From the NCBI GenBank assembly GCA_035620975.1, contig DASPFV010000322.1:5391-69390 (forward strand): DNA of 64,000 bases, written 5' to 3'. Position 1 is the first letter of the stretch. The number at the start of each line of letters is the position of its first letter. The notes beneath the pieces were generated by a model. It searched no databases and had not been told where the DNA came from. It was given only the letters and a program-made list of their open reading frames with translations. The position numbers and the translations under genes were made by a program. This DNA comes from DASPFV01 sp035620975 (GTDB lineage: Bacteria > Acidobacteriota > Vicinamibacteria > Vicinamibacterales > 2-12-FULL-66-21). Below, in pieces: positions 52,533-62,503 of this stretch.

Positions 52533-54233
52533 ATGGACGAGCCCGCTTCCGTGCCGGTGCGCAGCGACGACGCGTCCGGCGATTTCATCCGGACCATCAT
52601 CAACGAGGACGTGCGGGCGGGGAAGCACGGCGGCCGTGTGGCGACGCGGTTTCCCCCCGAGCCCAACGGCTACCTCCACATCGGGCACGCCAAGTCGATC
52701 TGCCTCAACTTCGGCGTCGCCGCTGAGTTCGGCGGCACGTGCAACCTGCGCTTCGACGACACGAACCCCACGACGGAGGACGTCGAGTACGCCGATTCGA
52801 TTGAGGCGGACGTCCGGTGGCTCGGGTTCGACTGGGACGACCGCCTCTATTACGCCTCGGACTACTTCGAGACGCTGTACGGCTACGCCGTGCATCTCAT
52901 CCGGCGCGGTCTGGCGTACGTGGACAGCCTGACTTCGGAGGAGATGCGCGAGTACCGGGGCACGCTCACGCAGCCCGGCCGCGAGAGCCCCTATCGAACG
53001 AGGACGGTGGACGAGAACCTGGACCTCTTCGCGCGCATGCGCGCCGGCGAGTTCGAGGACGGCGCTCACGTGCTGCGGGCGAAGATCGACATGGGGTCGC
53101 CGAACTTGAACATGCGCGACCCGGTCCTGTATCGAATCCGCCGGGCGCACCACCACAGGACCGGGGATGCCTGGTGCATCTACCCGATGTACGACTTCGC
53201 GCATCCGCCGTCGGATGCCATCGAGCGCATCACGCACTCGCTCTGCACGCTCGAGTTCGAGGATCACCGGCCGCTGTACGACTGGCTGGTGGAGAACCTG
53301 CCCGTACCGTCCAGGCCACAGCAGATCGAGTTCGCGCGGCTGAATCTGACCTACACGGTCACGAGCAAGCGCAAGCTGCTCGATCTGGTGGAGGAGGGGC
53401 ATGTCACCGGCTGGGACGACCCGCGGATGCCCACGATCGTCGGCATGCGCCGACGGGGGTACACGCCGGAAGCCGTCCGTACCTTCTGCGATCGGATCGG
53501 CGTCGCCAAGCGCGAGAACGTGGTGGACGTAACGCTGCTGGAGCACGCCGTCCGCGAGGATCTGAACCGGCGCGCGCCGCGCGTGATGGGCGTGCTGAAC
53601 CCGCTGACGGTCGTGATCGAGAACTACCCGGAGGATCGGGTAGAGGAGTTCGACGTCGTCAACAATCCCGAAGACGCCGGCGCGGGCACGCGGCGCGTCC
53701 CGTTCTCGCGCGTGCTCTACATCGAGCGCGACGACTTCATGGAGGACCCGCCGAAGAAGTTCTTCCGGCTCGCGCCCGGGCGCGAAGTGCGCCTGCGTGG
53801 CGCGTACTTCATCACGTGCACGCGGGTGGTGAAGGACGCCGGGGGGACGATCACCGAGCTGCGCTGTACCTACGATCCGGCCACGCGCGGCGGGGACGCG
53901 CCGGATGGCCGGAAGGTCAAGTCCACCCTGCACTGGGTCTCGGGGGCGCACGCGCTGACGATCGAGGTCAGGTTGTACGATCGGCTGTTCAGGAGCCCGA
54001 CGCCCGGCGCGGCCGGCGACTTCCGCGCCGATCTGAACCCGGACTCCCTCGCCGTGCTGCGCGACTGCCGGATTGAGCCGAGCGTGGCGGGGGCCGGGCC
54101 CGGCACCCGGTATCAGTTCGAGCGCCTGGGGTATTACTGCGTCGATCCGGACTCGACGCCGGAGCGCCTCGTCTTCAACCGCACGGTCAGCCTGAAGGAC
54201 ACCTGGGCGAAGATCCAGGCTCGCGGAGACTGA
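52533..54233 (+). CDS. glnS: Glutaminyl-tRNA synthetase
   Basis: A 566-residue class I synthetase. [13 protein letters not shown] carries HIGH at 49-52, the second catalytic motif reads VTSKRKL (276-282; the common GlnRS form is VMSKRKL), and '[11 protein letters not shown]' is typical of GlnRS. Two C-terminal beta-barrel anticodon-binding regions follow. It charges tRNA(Gln) directly. Whether the genome also has a GatCAB amidotransferase cannot be seen here. Confidence 0.95.
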   Translation: MDEPASVPVRSDDASGDFIRTIINEDVRAGKHGGRVATRFPPEPNGYLHIGHAKSICLNFGVAAEFGGTCNLRFDDTNPTTEDVEYADSIEADVRWLGFDWDDRLYYASDYFETLYGYAVHLIRRGLAYVDSLTSEEMREYRGTLTQPGRESPYRTRTVDENLDLFARMRAGEFEDGAHVLRAKIDMGSPNLNMRDPVLYRIRRAHHHRTGDAWCIYPMYDFAHPPSDAIERITHSLCTLEFEDHRPLYDWLVENLPVPSRPQQIEFARLNLTYTVTSKRKLLDLVEEGHVTGWDDPRMPTIVGMRRRGYTPEAVRTFCDRIGVAKRENVVDVTLLEHAVREDLNRRAPRVMGVLNPLTVVIENYPEDRVEEFDVVNNPEDAGAGTRRVPFSRVLYIERDDFMEDPPKKFFRLAPGREVRLRGAYFITCTRVVKDAGGTITELRCTYDPATRGGDAPDGRKVKSTLHWVSGAHALTIEVRLYDRLFRSPTPGAAGDFRADLNPDSLAVLRDCRIEPSVAGAGPGTRYQFERLGYYCVDPDSTPERLVFNRTVSLKDTWAKIQARGD

Positions 54234-54237
54234 CGGG

Positions 54238-54475
54238 TTCCTGGTGCCTAGTGCCTGGTTCCGGGTTCCGGTTCCAGGTTCCATGTTCCGGGTTCCAGGT
54301 TCCGTTCCTGGTTCCTCGGTTCAGGGGTTCAGTGTTCAGCGCCTGGGTGCAAACGCGAGTGGCGAGATCAGTCGAACTCGCCAGTCCCGAAGCACCGCAC
54401 AGTTCCTCCAGGCTCCGCAGAACCCGGAACACGGAACCCGGAACCTGGAAGCCGGAACCGCACCTTGAACCTTGA
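54238..54475. repeat. Opposed GGTTCC / GGAACC arrays between convergent genes
   Basis: About ten GGTTCC-type units run from 54244 to 54325, then about 95 bp of other sequence, then six GGAACC-type units from 54418 to 54465. The two arrays are inverted relative to each other, so a transcript across them could fold into a long imperfect stem. They fill the gap between the 3' ends of glnS (plus) and an ADOP gene (minus). Confidence 0.75.
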
Positions 54476-54488
54476 ACCCTGCAAGCCG

Positions 54489-56951
54489 TCACGGGTTCAA
54501 CGCCGCGATGGGGTCGATCCGCGACGCGCGGCGCGCGGGGATGGAGCACGCGCCGAGCGCCACCGTCGCCAGAACCGCCGCGACCGAGGCGAGCACGAGC
54601 GGATCCATCCCTCCCACTCCGTACAGCTGGGTCTCGAGGCTGCGCCGCAGCGCGAACGCGCCCGCGAGGCCGATGACGAACCCCGCTCCGAGCAGCAGCA
54701 GGCCTTCGCCGAGTACGAGCCGGAAGATCCCCGACGCGTCGCTCCCGAGCGCCAGCCGGATGCCTATCTCCCGCGATCGCTGCGAGACCTGATACGCGAG
54801 CACGCCGTAGATGCCGACGGCGGCGAGGAACAGCGCGACCCCGGCGAACACGACCGCCAGTGCCATCGGCGTCCGCCGGTCGGCGAGGGTCTGGTCCATG
54901 CGCGCTTCCATGCTCATCACGCTGTAGAGCGGCAGCTCGGGATCGATCGCCTGCAGCTCGCGGCGGATTGGCGGCGCCATCGCCTCCGGCTCGCCGGACG
55001 TCCTGACGGTCAGCACCACGTTGCGCACCGTGTTCTGTGCGGCCGGGAAGTAATAGGCGCCGTAGCGGTCGTCGGTGGCGACGAAGCCCGAGATCCGCAC
55101 CTCCGAGACCACGCCGATCACCGTAAACCACCGTGTGCTCGGGCCGGGAGTGATCAGGTCCTGCGCGTTGCCCGGCTGGTACATCCGCCGGCCAACCGGG
55201 CTGGCGGCGCCCCAGAAGCGGCGGGCGAGCTTCTCGTCCACGATCACGACCCGCGGCGCCTCGGCCGTGTCGCTGTCGGTGAAGAGCCGGCCCTCTCGCA
55301 GCGCCACCCGCATCGCCTCGAAGTACCCGGGCGTCACCCTGATCATGTAGGGCGAGATCAGCGACTCGCCAGGTGACATCTGGTAGCCCTCGGCCAGAAT
55401 CACGCTGTCGCTGTAGTCACCTCCGAACGGAATGCTCGAAGTGACCCCTGCGTGCTCCACGCCGGGCAGCGCCCGCACACGCTCGAGCAGGCGGCCCGTG
55501 AACGTGCGCAGCTCCGGATCGCCCGGGTAGCGGGACGCGGGAGGCGAGATGCGGGCTGTCAGCACGCGCTCGGGCTGAAACCCGGTGTCGATCGCGAGGA
55601 TGTGCTGGAAGCTCGCCAGCAGCAACCCCGCACCCGCGAGCAGCATGAACGCGAACGCCACCTGGCTCGCCACGAGCACCCGGCGGACGGCCCGCGCGCC
55701 GCGTCCGCTGGTTCCGCTGCGGCCTTCTTCCCGGAATGCCTGGCTGAGGTTCATGTGCCGGACGTTCAGCACGGGCACCAGCCCGACGAGCAGGCCGACG
55801 AGCAGCGCGAGCGCGGCGGTGAACGCGACCACCCTGGCGTCGATGCGAATTTCGCTGGCACGCGGCACATCGAGCCCCAGCCCGGTCAGCAGCGACAGCC
55901 CCCAGTAGCCGAGCGCGAGCCCGGCGACGCCTCCGATGACCGTCAGCAGCACGGTCTCGGTCAGCAACTGGCTCGTGAGGCGCCAGAGCGCCGCGCCGAG
56001 CGCGTGGCGTGTCGCCAGCTCCTTCATCCGCGTGCTCGACCGGACCAGGACCAGGTTCGTGATGTTCACCACGCCGATGAGGAGCACGAAGAGGACGCCG
56101 CCCCAGAGCAGGTAGAGCGTCCCCCGCACCCCCGACACGACGTCCTCCTGCAGCGAGGTGGCCACGGTGTGAAACCCGGCGTTCTTCAGAATCTCCCGGA
56201 AGTGAGGGAAGCGCTCGTCGTTTCGGGCGTTCAGCGCGTCGAGCTGCTGCTGCGCCTGCGCGATCGTGGCCCCGGGCTTCAGCCGTCCGACCATCGACCA
56301 GTTGTTGCTGTGGCGGGAATCGTCCGACTTCTCTTCGGCGCTGAACGCGAGGGGCAGCCAGAGCCGGACCTCGGGGTTGAGAAAGTGGAACCCCTCGGGC
56401 AGGACCCCGACGATCGCGTGGGGCTCTCCGTTGATGCGCAGTTCCGATCCGACGGCGTCCGCGCGCCCCGCGTAGAGCTGCCGCCAGAGTCCATGGGTCA
56501 GCACTACCTTCCGCTGACTCCCCATCTCCCCCTCGTCCTCGCTGAAGATCCGGCCATGGCTCGGCTGCGCGCGCAGGAGCCGCAGCAGCGACGGCCGCGC
56601 CACCATCGCCAGGATCCGCTGCGGATCCCCCTCGAGACCGATCGTCACGCCCCGCGTGTTGTACAGCGCCTGCTCCTCGAACACGGTCACCTCGCGCAGG
56701 CGATCGTAGTAGTCGGGGACCCCGTTCGACGCCCGGATGACCCCGGCGCGCGGATAGCTGTTGTAGACGAGCACCAGCTGATCCGGGTCGGCCACGGGCA
56801 GGGGCTTCAGCAGCACGGAGTTGACGACGGCGAAGATCGTCGTGTTGGCTCCGATGCAGACGGCGAGCGTCAGCACGGCCGTGAGCGTGAACCCGCGCTC
56901 CTTCCAGAGCAGGCGCCACCCGAACCGGAGATCCCGAAGCAAACGCTCCAT
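54489..56951 (-). CDS. ADOP-family MacB/FtsX-type ABC permease (left of a divergent pair)
   Basis: An 820-residue ADOP beginning MERLLRDLRFGWRLLWKERG, with first helix 'TLTAVLTLAVCIGANTTIFAVVN', a MacB_PCD unit, the FtsX bundle near 'LIGVVNITNLVLVRSS', then a second unit that ends 'RRASRIDPIAALNP'. No ATPase is nearby. ATG 56951 has GGAG 4 nt upstream. It diverges from another ADOP 165 bp away, suggesting shared promoter control. Confidence 0.9.
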   Translation of the reverse strand: MERLLRDLRFGWRLLWKERGFTLTAVLTLAVCIGANTTIFAVVNSVLLKPLPVADPDQLVLVYNSYPRAGVIRASNGVPDYYDRLREVTVFEEQALYNTRGVTIGLEGDPQRILAMVARPSLLRLLRAQPSHGRIFSEDEGEMGSQRKVVLTHGLWRQLYAGRADAVGSELRINGEPHAIVGVLPEGFHFLNPEVRLWLPLAFSAEEKSDDSRHSNNWSMVGRLKPGATIAQAQQQLDALNARNDERFPHFREILKNAGFHTVATSLQEDVVSGVRGTLYLLWGGVLFVLLIGVVNITNLVLVRSSTRMKELATRHALGAALWRLTSQLLTETVLLTVIGGVAGLALGYWGLSLLTGLGLDVPRASEIRIDARVVAFTAALALLVGLLVGLVPVLNVRHMNLSQAFREEGRSGTSGRGARAVRRVLVASQVAFAFMLLAGAGLLLASFQHILAIDTGFQPERVLTARISPPASRYPGDPELRTFTGRLLERVRALPGVEHAGVTSSIPFGGDYSDSVILAEGYQMSPGESLISPYMIRVTPGYFEAMRVALREGRLFTDSDTAEAPRVVIVDEKLARRFWGAASPVGRRMYQPGNAQDLITPGPSTRWFTVIGVVSEVRISGFVATDDRYGAYYFPAAQNTVRNVVLTVRTSGEPEAMAPPIRRELQAIDPELPLYSVMSMEARMDQTLADRRTPMALAVVFAGVALFLAAVGIYGVLAYQVSQRSREIGIRLALGSDASGIFRLVLGEGLLLLGAGFVIGLAGAFALRRSLETQLYGVGGMDPLVLASVAAVLATVALGACSIPARRASRIDPIAALNP

Positions 56952-57116
56952 ACGCTCCGTATACGTGAGGTGTCGTCCCACGGTTCGGGTCGGGGCAGCT
57001 CGGATACCTGCACCCACGGGCTGTGGGCGGAGCCTCGATGGTCCGAGGCGCAGCCTCGCTAGAATGGGGGGCGTGGTGCCGTTCAGAGACGCGATGCCGG
57101 CGCCCGCGGAGCTTTC

Positions 57117-59543
57117 ATGATCGAAACCTTGATCCAGGACGTCAGATATGGCTTCCGGACGCTCGCCCGCGCGCCGGCGTTCATGGGTGCCGCCCTCCTC
57201 ACCCTGGCACTCGGCATCGGCGCCAACACCGCCATCTTCAGCGTGGTCCATGGCGTGTTGCTGCGGCCGCTGCCCTACCCCGATCCGGAGCGGCTGGTGC
57301 AATTCGTCCGGAACTCGCCGGGAGGGCCTGGTACGGGACAGGACGGCTCACGTTATCTCTTCTTCCGCGACGACCTGGAGAGCGTAACGGCTCTTGCCGC
57401 TTCGAGCGGCGGCGGATCCTTCAACCTCGTGAGCGGCGACGGGGCCGAGTTCGTGACGGCATTCGCCGTGTCGAAGGAGTATTTCGAGGTGTTCGGCGTC
57501 ACCCCCTTCATCGGGCAGGGCTTCTCGGCCGAGCACGATGTGGTGGGCGGTCCGGACGTCGCCATCCTCTCCCATGGCCTGTGGCGTCGGCACTTCAAAG
57601 AGGACCCGTCGGTCCCCGGCCGTACGCTCCTGCTCGCGGATCGGACGTTCACCGTCATCGGCGTCATGCCGGAGTCCTTCAAGACGACGGGATCGTTCGA
57701 TCTGATGGTGCCACTCCGGCCGTCGACTACGGGGCGGGGCGCCGGGTTCAACTATTCGGTCGTTGGACGGCTCCAGTCAGGCGTCACGGTTCAGCAGGCG
57801 TCCGCCGAAGCGGCTGGCGTGTGGGAGGCGTTCCGCGAGCAGCACGGCGGACGAGTCCTGCGGAACGAGCAGCCGTCCGGGTTCATCCCGTATCAGCAGA
57901 GCATCGCGCGCCCGATCCGGCCGCTGCTGCTCGTGCTCCTCGGTGCAGTCGCGCTGCTCCTGCTGATCGCGTGCGCAAACACCGCCAACCTGCTCCTCGC
58001 GCGGGCGACCGGCCGCAGCCGCGAGCTGGCGGTCCGGGCCGCGCTCGGCGCGGGCCGCGCGCGCCTCGTCCGGCAGCTGCTCACCGAAAGCATGCTGCTG
58101 GCGATCGCTGGCGGGCTGCTGGGTGTGGCGGTCGCCTACTGGATGCTGCCCGTCCTCCTCTCGCTCGGCCCGCCGGGATTCCTCCTTGCGAACCACGAGG
58201 TGCGTCTCGACGGCGTCGTGCTGGTTGCCTCGCTCGCGCTCGCGGCGGCGACGGGCGTGCTGTTCGGGCTTGGACCCGCACTCAGCCTGTCCCGGCGGGA
58301 TCTCGTCGAGGCGTTCAAGGAGGACGCCGTGCGCGCGACCTCCAGCCGGCGGGCGGGATTCCTGCGGCAGGGGCTCGTCGTGGCGGAGGTGGCGTTGAGC
58401 ACGATCCTGCTCGTCGCCGCTGGGCTGCTCCTGCAGACGTTCGTGAACCTGCGCACGGTGGACACCGGCTTCGACCCTCGCGGCGTGTTGACGGCCCGCA
58501 TGGCGATGCAGGGGGAGCGGTACTCGACTCCCGCGGACCTGAACCGCTTCTACAGCGAGAGCCTGGAGCGGATTCGACGGATCCCCGGCGTGGAGGTGGC
58601 GGCGGTGGCCAATGGCCTCCCGATTGATCGAGCGCTCAACCTGAACGTCGATACCCTCGACGGCCCCGAGAACATCCAGGACGCGCTGACCGATTGGCGC
58701 TACGTGTCGGAGGAGTATTTCCGGACGATGCGGATCCCGATCGTCGCGGGCCGCGGGTTCACCGACGCCGACGGCGCCGGTGCGCCAGCCGTAGCGGCCG
58801 TGAGCGAGGAGTTCGCACGCCGGTTCTTCAAGAGCACCAGTGCGATCGGCCGGCACATCCGGGTCTTCGATGCCGACGGCTCGATCGAGATCGTCGGGAT
58901 CGTGAGGGATCTCACCGAGAGCGGGCTCAAGACGCCGCCGCTGCCGGTCATGTACGTGCCGGTCCGCCAGACCCATGCCGCCGCGCTCAGGACGACGCAT
59001 GCGTACTTTCCGGTGAACTGGGTCGTGCGCGCCGCCACCGCCGACCCGACGCTCCCGCGCGCTGTGGAGGCCGCTATCCGGCAGGTGGATCCGCGGCAAC
59101 CCGTCTCGGCGTTCCGGACCATGGAGGACGTGAAGAGCATGGCCGCGGCAACCGAGCGCTTCCAGACGACGCTCGTGGGCCTGTTCGCGGGCATCGGCCT
59201 GGCACTGGCGGCCGCGGGGATTTACGGCGTACTGGCCTGCACGGTGGCACAGCGGACGCGCGAGCTCGGAATCCGCGTCGCGCTGGGCGCCACGCGGGGC
59301 GACATCCTGGCCTCGGTCGTGCGGACCGGCGTCGGGCTCGCGCTCGTCGGCCTGGCGCTTGGCTTCGTCGCATCGCTCGGTGTGACGGGTATGCTGCAGC
59401 GCTTCGTCTGGGGGGTCAGCCCGACGGATCCGCTGACCTTTGCCGTCGTGGCGGTCGTCCTCACCGCCGTCGCAGCCGTTGCCAGCCTGGTCCCGGCGGT
59501 TCGGGCTATCCGGGTGGACCCGGTGACGGCACTGCGCACGTGA
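57117..59543 (+). CDS. ADOP-family MacB/FtsX-type ABC permease (right of a divergent pair)
   Basis: An 808-residue ADOP starting MIETLIQDVRYGFRTLARAP, with 'LTLALGIGANTAIFSVVHG', CANTANLLLARATGRSREL in the first FtsX bundle and the C-terminal 'VRAIRVDPVTALRT'. A -10-like TAGAAT lies at 57060-57065. Its stop overlaps the next start as GTGA, so it is translationally coupled to a secreted protein. Substrate unknown. Confidence 0.9.
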   Translation: MIETLIQDVRYGFRTLARAPAFMGAALLTLALGIGANTAIFSVVHGVLLRPLPYPDPERLVQFVRNSPGGPGTGQDGSRYLFFRDDLESVTALAASSGGGSFNLVSGDGAEFVTAFAVSKEYFEVFGVTPFIGQGFSAEHDVVGGPDVAILSHGLWRRHFKEDPSVPGRTLLLADRTFTVIGVMPESFKTTGSFDLMVPLRPSTTGRGAGFNYSVVGRLQSGVTVQQASAEAAGVWEAFREQHGGRVLRNEQPSGFIPYQQSIARPIRPLLLVLLGAVALLLLIACANTANLLLARATGRSRELAVRAALGAGRARLVRQLLTESMLLAIAGGLLGVAVAYWMLPVLLSLGPPGFLLANHEVRLDGVVLVASLALAAATGVLFGLGPALSLSRRDLVEAFKEDAVRATSSRRAGFLRQGLVVAEVALSTILLVAAGLLLQTFVNLRTVDTGFDPRGVLTARMAMQGERYSTPADLNRFYSESLERIRRIPGVEVAAVANGLPIDRALNLNVDTLDGPENIQDALTDWRYVSEEYFRTMRIPIVAGRGFTDADGAGAPAVAAVSEEFARRFFKSTSAIGRHIRVFDADGSIEIVGIVRDLTESGLKTPPLPVMYVPVRQTHAAALRTTHAYFPVNWVVRAATADPTLPRAVEAAIRQVDPRQPVSAFRTMEDVKSMAAATERFQTTLVGLFAGIGLALAAAGIYGVLACTVAQRTRELGIRVALGATRGDILASVVRTGVGLALVGLALGFVASLGVTGMLQRFVWGVSPTDPLTFAVVAVVLTAVAAVASLVPAVRAIRVDPVTALRT

Positions 59544-60943
59544 ACGCGGTGTCCAATTCTTCAGCCGCCGTGGTGTCGCCATCTGAGAGCCGCCGCCCGA
59601 CGTTCCCGGTGCCCGCCGCCCTCGCGTGGGCCTGCGCCCTGACGCTGCTCGCCGGCGGACGTCCGGCCGAGGCGTGCACGTGCGCGCCGAGCGGGCCTCC
59701 GTGTCAGGCGTACTGGCAGGCGGATGCCGTGTTCGCGGGCCGGGTGGACGAGGTCGCACCGGTGTCAGGCTTCGATGGATTCCGGCGGCGACGTGTGACG
59801 TTCACGGTCGCCGAGGCCTTCACCGGCGTTGACACGCCGCAGGTCGTGGTCTGGACCGGGAGCGGCGGCGGTGACTGCGGCTTCCGGTTCAAGACGGGCG
59901 CGACTTATCTCGTCTACGCTTCGCGCGACACCGACCGCGAGCTGTCCACCGGCATCTGCTCGCGAACCCGGCTGCTCGAACGGGCATCGGCGGATCTCGA
60001 CTACGCGCGTACGGCTGCCGCCGGGGCGGCTCCGCCGGCACGGGTATCCGGGACCGTCCTCGTGCGATCGGACTCGCTCAGTCCACGGCAACGGCCGTCG
60101 TCGAAGCCGACCGGCGGCGTGCGTGTCGTACTGGAGCGCGACGGCCTCTCCTGGCCGGCGGTGTCCGGACCTGATGGGAGCTTCGCGTTCGAGGGGCTCG
60201 AACCAGGGAAGTACACCGTGCGGGTCGAGCCGGGCGCCGGCTACTACTCGCGTGTCTTCCCCGAGACTCTGGAGCTGCGGAACCGGCATGCCTGCGCCGA
60301 GGTCGAGGTCGCAGTTTTCTTCGACGGCCGCGTGTCGGGGCGCGTGCTCGATGCGGCTGGGCGTCCCGTGCCCGGGCTGACCGTCGAGCTGACGGTCCGC
60401 ACGGGCATCGACCAGCGGTTCGGGCCGCGACGGCTTCGTGCGTTGACCGGTCCCGGCGGATGGTACGAGTTCACACAGGTGCCGCCGGGCCGCTTCGTTG
60501 TCGGCATCGACACGCAACTCGATCGTCAGGGCCGTGTGGCGGAGTCGCGCGTGTTCCTGCCTGGCGTCCGCCTGCCGGGGGCGGCTGTCGAGATCGTCGT
60601 CGCCGGCGGCGCGCATTTGCGCGCCGGAGACTTCCGGCTCCCGCCGGAGATTCGCTTCGTTCAGTTGACGGGCCTCGTCATCGACGCAGGCGGCGTGCCC
60701 GTCGAGGCAGCGCGGGTGTACCTCAAGGGGGCCTCCGGCGAGGACTACATTCTCGTCGAACCGTCCCTCAGCGACAGCGGCGGCCGGTTCACGATTGCCG
60801 CGCTCGAGGGCCGCGAGTACCTGCTCTTCGCGGAGCGCGCCCGCCCCGGCGCGCGCGGCGGCCTGGATGTCAGCGACCAGATGCCTGTCGTCGCAGCCGC
60901 TTCCTCTCCGCCCGTCGTCCTCAGGCTCGAACGGAAGTACTGA
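59540..60943 (+). CDS. Secreted TIMP/NTR-like and carboxypeptidase-regulatory-like protein
   Basis: A 467-residue exported protein. After a signal peptide (to about residue 45, 'GGRPAEA') it opens with CTCAPSGPPC, a Cys-rich start like netrin/TIMP (NTR) domains, with further Cys at DCGF and GICSRT. Then two or three carboxypeptidase-regulatory-like beta domains follow ('GGVRVVLERDGLSWPAVSGPDGSFAFEGLEPGKYTVRV', 'GRVSGRVLDAAGRPVPGLTVEL', 'GLVIDAGGVPVEAARVYLKG'). GTG 59540 overlaps the ADOP TGA. Possibly a binding or inhibitor-like surface protein served by the permease. Confidence 0.78.
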   Translation: MNAVSNSSAAVVSPSESRRPTFPVPAALAWACALTLLAGGRPAEACTCAPSGPPCQAYWQADAVFAGRVDEVAPVSGFDGFRRRRVTFTVAEAFTGVDTPQVVVWTGSGGGDCGFRFKTGATYLVYASRDTDRELSTGICSRTRLLERASADLDYARTAAAGAAPPARVSGTVLVRSDSLSPRQRPSSKPTGGVRVVLERDGLSWPAVSGPDGSFAFEGLEPGKYTVRVEPGAGYYSRVFPETLELRNRHACAEVEVAVFFDGRVSGRVLDAAGRPVPGLTVELTVRTGIDQRFGPRRLRALTGPGGWYEFTQVPPGRFVVGIDTQLDRQGRVAESRVFLPGVRLPGAAVEIVVAGGAHLRAGDFRLPPEIRFVQLTGLVIDAGGVPVEAARVYLKGASGEDYILVEPSLSDSGGRFTIAALEGREYLLFAERARPGARGGLDVSDQMPVVAAASSPPVVLRLERKY

Positions 60944-61052
60944 CCGCGGATGCCTGATTCGAGCGTCGCCGTTCTCCGGAGGATCAAATAATGTGCAGCT
61001 CGGCCATGTTCGATCCAACCGCGTCGAACGTTTACGAGTCTAAGGGGTCGAC

Positions 61053-61295
61053 ATGCGCATACTGCGCGGACTGTCCAGCAGGTTCCTCCCCTGCGGCTGT
61101 CTGGCCGGGGTCTACGAGACTTACGACGGCGAGATCGTGAGCATCGTCGATGCACGCGGACCATCGTGTGCGGATCCTGCCCATGCGCCTGGAAACCTCG
61201 TGCCCTCGGACCCGCCGGCTCCAGGCGCGGCCCTCTCGCCGCCGGCGGATTCCGTCAACTCGCCTCGGGTGCGGCAGTTCCGTCGCCGGCGCTGA
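61053..61295 (+). CDS. Small cysteine-containing hypothetical protein
   Basis: An 80-residue protein, MRILRGLSSRFLPCGCLAGVYETYDG..., with a CGC motif, 'IVSIVDARGPSC' and 'ADPAHAPGNLVP'. The second half is Pro/Ala-rich. AAGGGG lies 6 nt before the ATG. The Cys pair and the spacing look like a small metal- or redox-type protein, but I cannot name a family. It could also be spurious. Confidence 0.5.
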   Translation: MRILRGLSSRFLPCGCLAGVYETYDGEIVSIVDARGPSCADPAHAPGNLVPSDPPAPGAALSPPADSVNSPRVRQFRRRR

Positions 61296-61461
61296 CGGTC
61301 GGGACCGGTCGGCTGCCGTTCGTCACACTCTTCATCCCACTTGAAGATCCACGCGAGCCGGCAGCAGGATGCTGAAAGGCGCATCCTGCAGGGATTATGA
61401 GAAGGGTCCCATCTCCCATGCAGGCCGGCGTTTTTCAGCGGCCTGGTAGTACGGTGGTGTC

Positions 61462-62211
61462 GTGAGAATCTCCACCTGGAACGTGAACGGGATTCGCGCG
61501 CGGCTGGGGGAGTTGGCCGAGTGGGTCGAACGCGAGCGCCCCGATTTGCTGTGCCTGCAGGAGATCAAGGCGTCACCGGACCAGATCCCCTTCGCGCTCT
61601 GCGGCCTCGAGGGGTACTGGTGCTACTGGCACGGGTCGAGGGGGTATTCCGGCGTCGGGCTGCACGTGCGCGAGGAGTTTGCGCCGGCGAGGCCCGACTT
61701 CGCGCATCCGCCGTTCGACTACGAGAATCGCATGGTCACGGTCGAGCTGCCGCAGCTGACCGTTGCGTCCGTCTACGTGCCGAACGGCGGGAAGGACTTC
61801 CCCGCGAAGATGCAGTTCCTCGAGGCCCTCGACGTGTTCGCGGCTGAGCGGCAGGCGAGCGGCCGGCCTCTGGTCATCTGCGGCGATCTGAACGTTGCGC
61901 GGACCGACATGGACGTGCACCCGAAGGAGCGCAAGCCCCGGGCGATCGGCCAGCTTCCGGAGGAGCGTGCGCTGCTCGAACGCGTCATCGGGCGCGGTCT
62001 GGTGGACGTCGGCCGGGCGCTCGACCCGTCCAACGATCAGCTCTTCACGTGGTGGGCACCATGGCGCAACCTGCGCGCGCGCAACATCGGATGGCGGCTC
62101 GACTATGTGCTGGCGAGCGAATCGCTGTTCGCGAGGGTCCGGGGCTGCCGCGTCGAGCGGGAGTTCGGGACGAGCGATCACGGCCCCGTCGCCGCCGAGT
62201 TCGATCTCTGA
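61462..62211 (+). CDS. xth: Exonuclease III family AP endonuclease
   Basis: A 249-residue DNase of the exonuclease III/AP endonuclease family, which removes nucleotides at abasic sites and 3' ends. NVNGIRAR (7-14), LQEIK (metal Glu), YVPNGG, GDLNVARTD and the C-terminal SDHGP (catalytic His) are all present. Translation starts at GTG 61462. It is not close to other repair genes. A repeat array and a strong terminator follow. Confidence 0.95.
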   Translation: MRISTWNVNGIRARLGELAEWVERERPDLLCLQEIKASPDQIPFALCGLEGYWCYWHGSRGYSGVGLHVREEFAPARPDFAHPPFDYENRMVTVELPQLTVASVYVPNGGKDFPAKMQFLEALDVFAAERQASGRPLVICGDLNVARTDMDVHPKERKPRAIGQLPEERALLERVIGRGLVDVGRALDPSNDQLFTWWAPWRNLRARNIGWRLDYVLASESLFARVRGCRVEREFGTSDHGPVAAEFDL

Positions 62212-62215
62212 ATCG

Positions 62216-62480
62216 CGGATGGACCGCGGATGGGGTCTTCAACGGGACGCGAACCGCGGATGAATCGCGGCTCGAGTTTCCAACGGGACGCGGATGAACG
62301 CGCGGGCACGCGCGGATGGGGTTCAGACGGGAGGCGGATGAACGCGGATGAATCGCGGATGGGGTTCAGACGGGACGCGGATGAACGCAAATGAATCGCG
62401 GATGAGGTTTTCAACGAGACGGGGATGAACGCGGGATGGAATCGCGGATCGGTTTGCGACGGCGGATGAACGCGGATGAG
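62216..62480 (+). repeat. CGCGGATGAA degenerate tandem array
   Basis: About six imperfect units of roughly 40-45 bp. Each has a CAACGGGACGCGG- or CAGACGGGACGCGG-type start and one to three CGCGGATGAA or CGCGGATGG cores. The units vary too much for a CRISPR array and no constant spacers exist. The core resembles the CACGGATGAA units at argH and at 50269. The array lies between xth and its terminator. Confidence 0.8.
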
Positions 62481-62503
62481 GGTCGTCGGCGGCGCGCCGC
62501 CCC

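Noticed and set aside
52440..54284. A 614-codon minus-strand frame over glnS
   Set aside because: glnS on the plus strand has HIGH and KMSKS-type motifs. The minus frame is a shadow without motifs.
54238..54475. Small ORFs such as 54244-54468 rich in Val-Pro-Gly-Ser
   Set aside because: They are simple translations of the GGTTCC repeats and have no start signal or conserved sequence.
57777..59759. A 660-codon minus-strand frame over an ADOP
   Set aside because: Arg/Gly/His-rich antisense shadow of the permease, with no domain similarity.
62216..62480. Possible CRISPR array
   Set aside because: Units vary throughout, there is no constant repeat with unique spacers of fixed length, and no cas gene is near. 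It is a degenerate tandem repeat.
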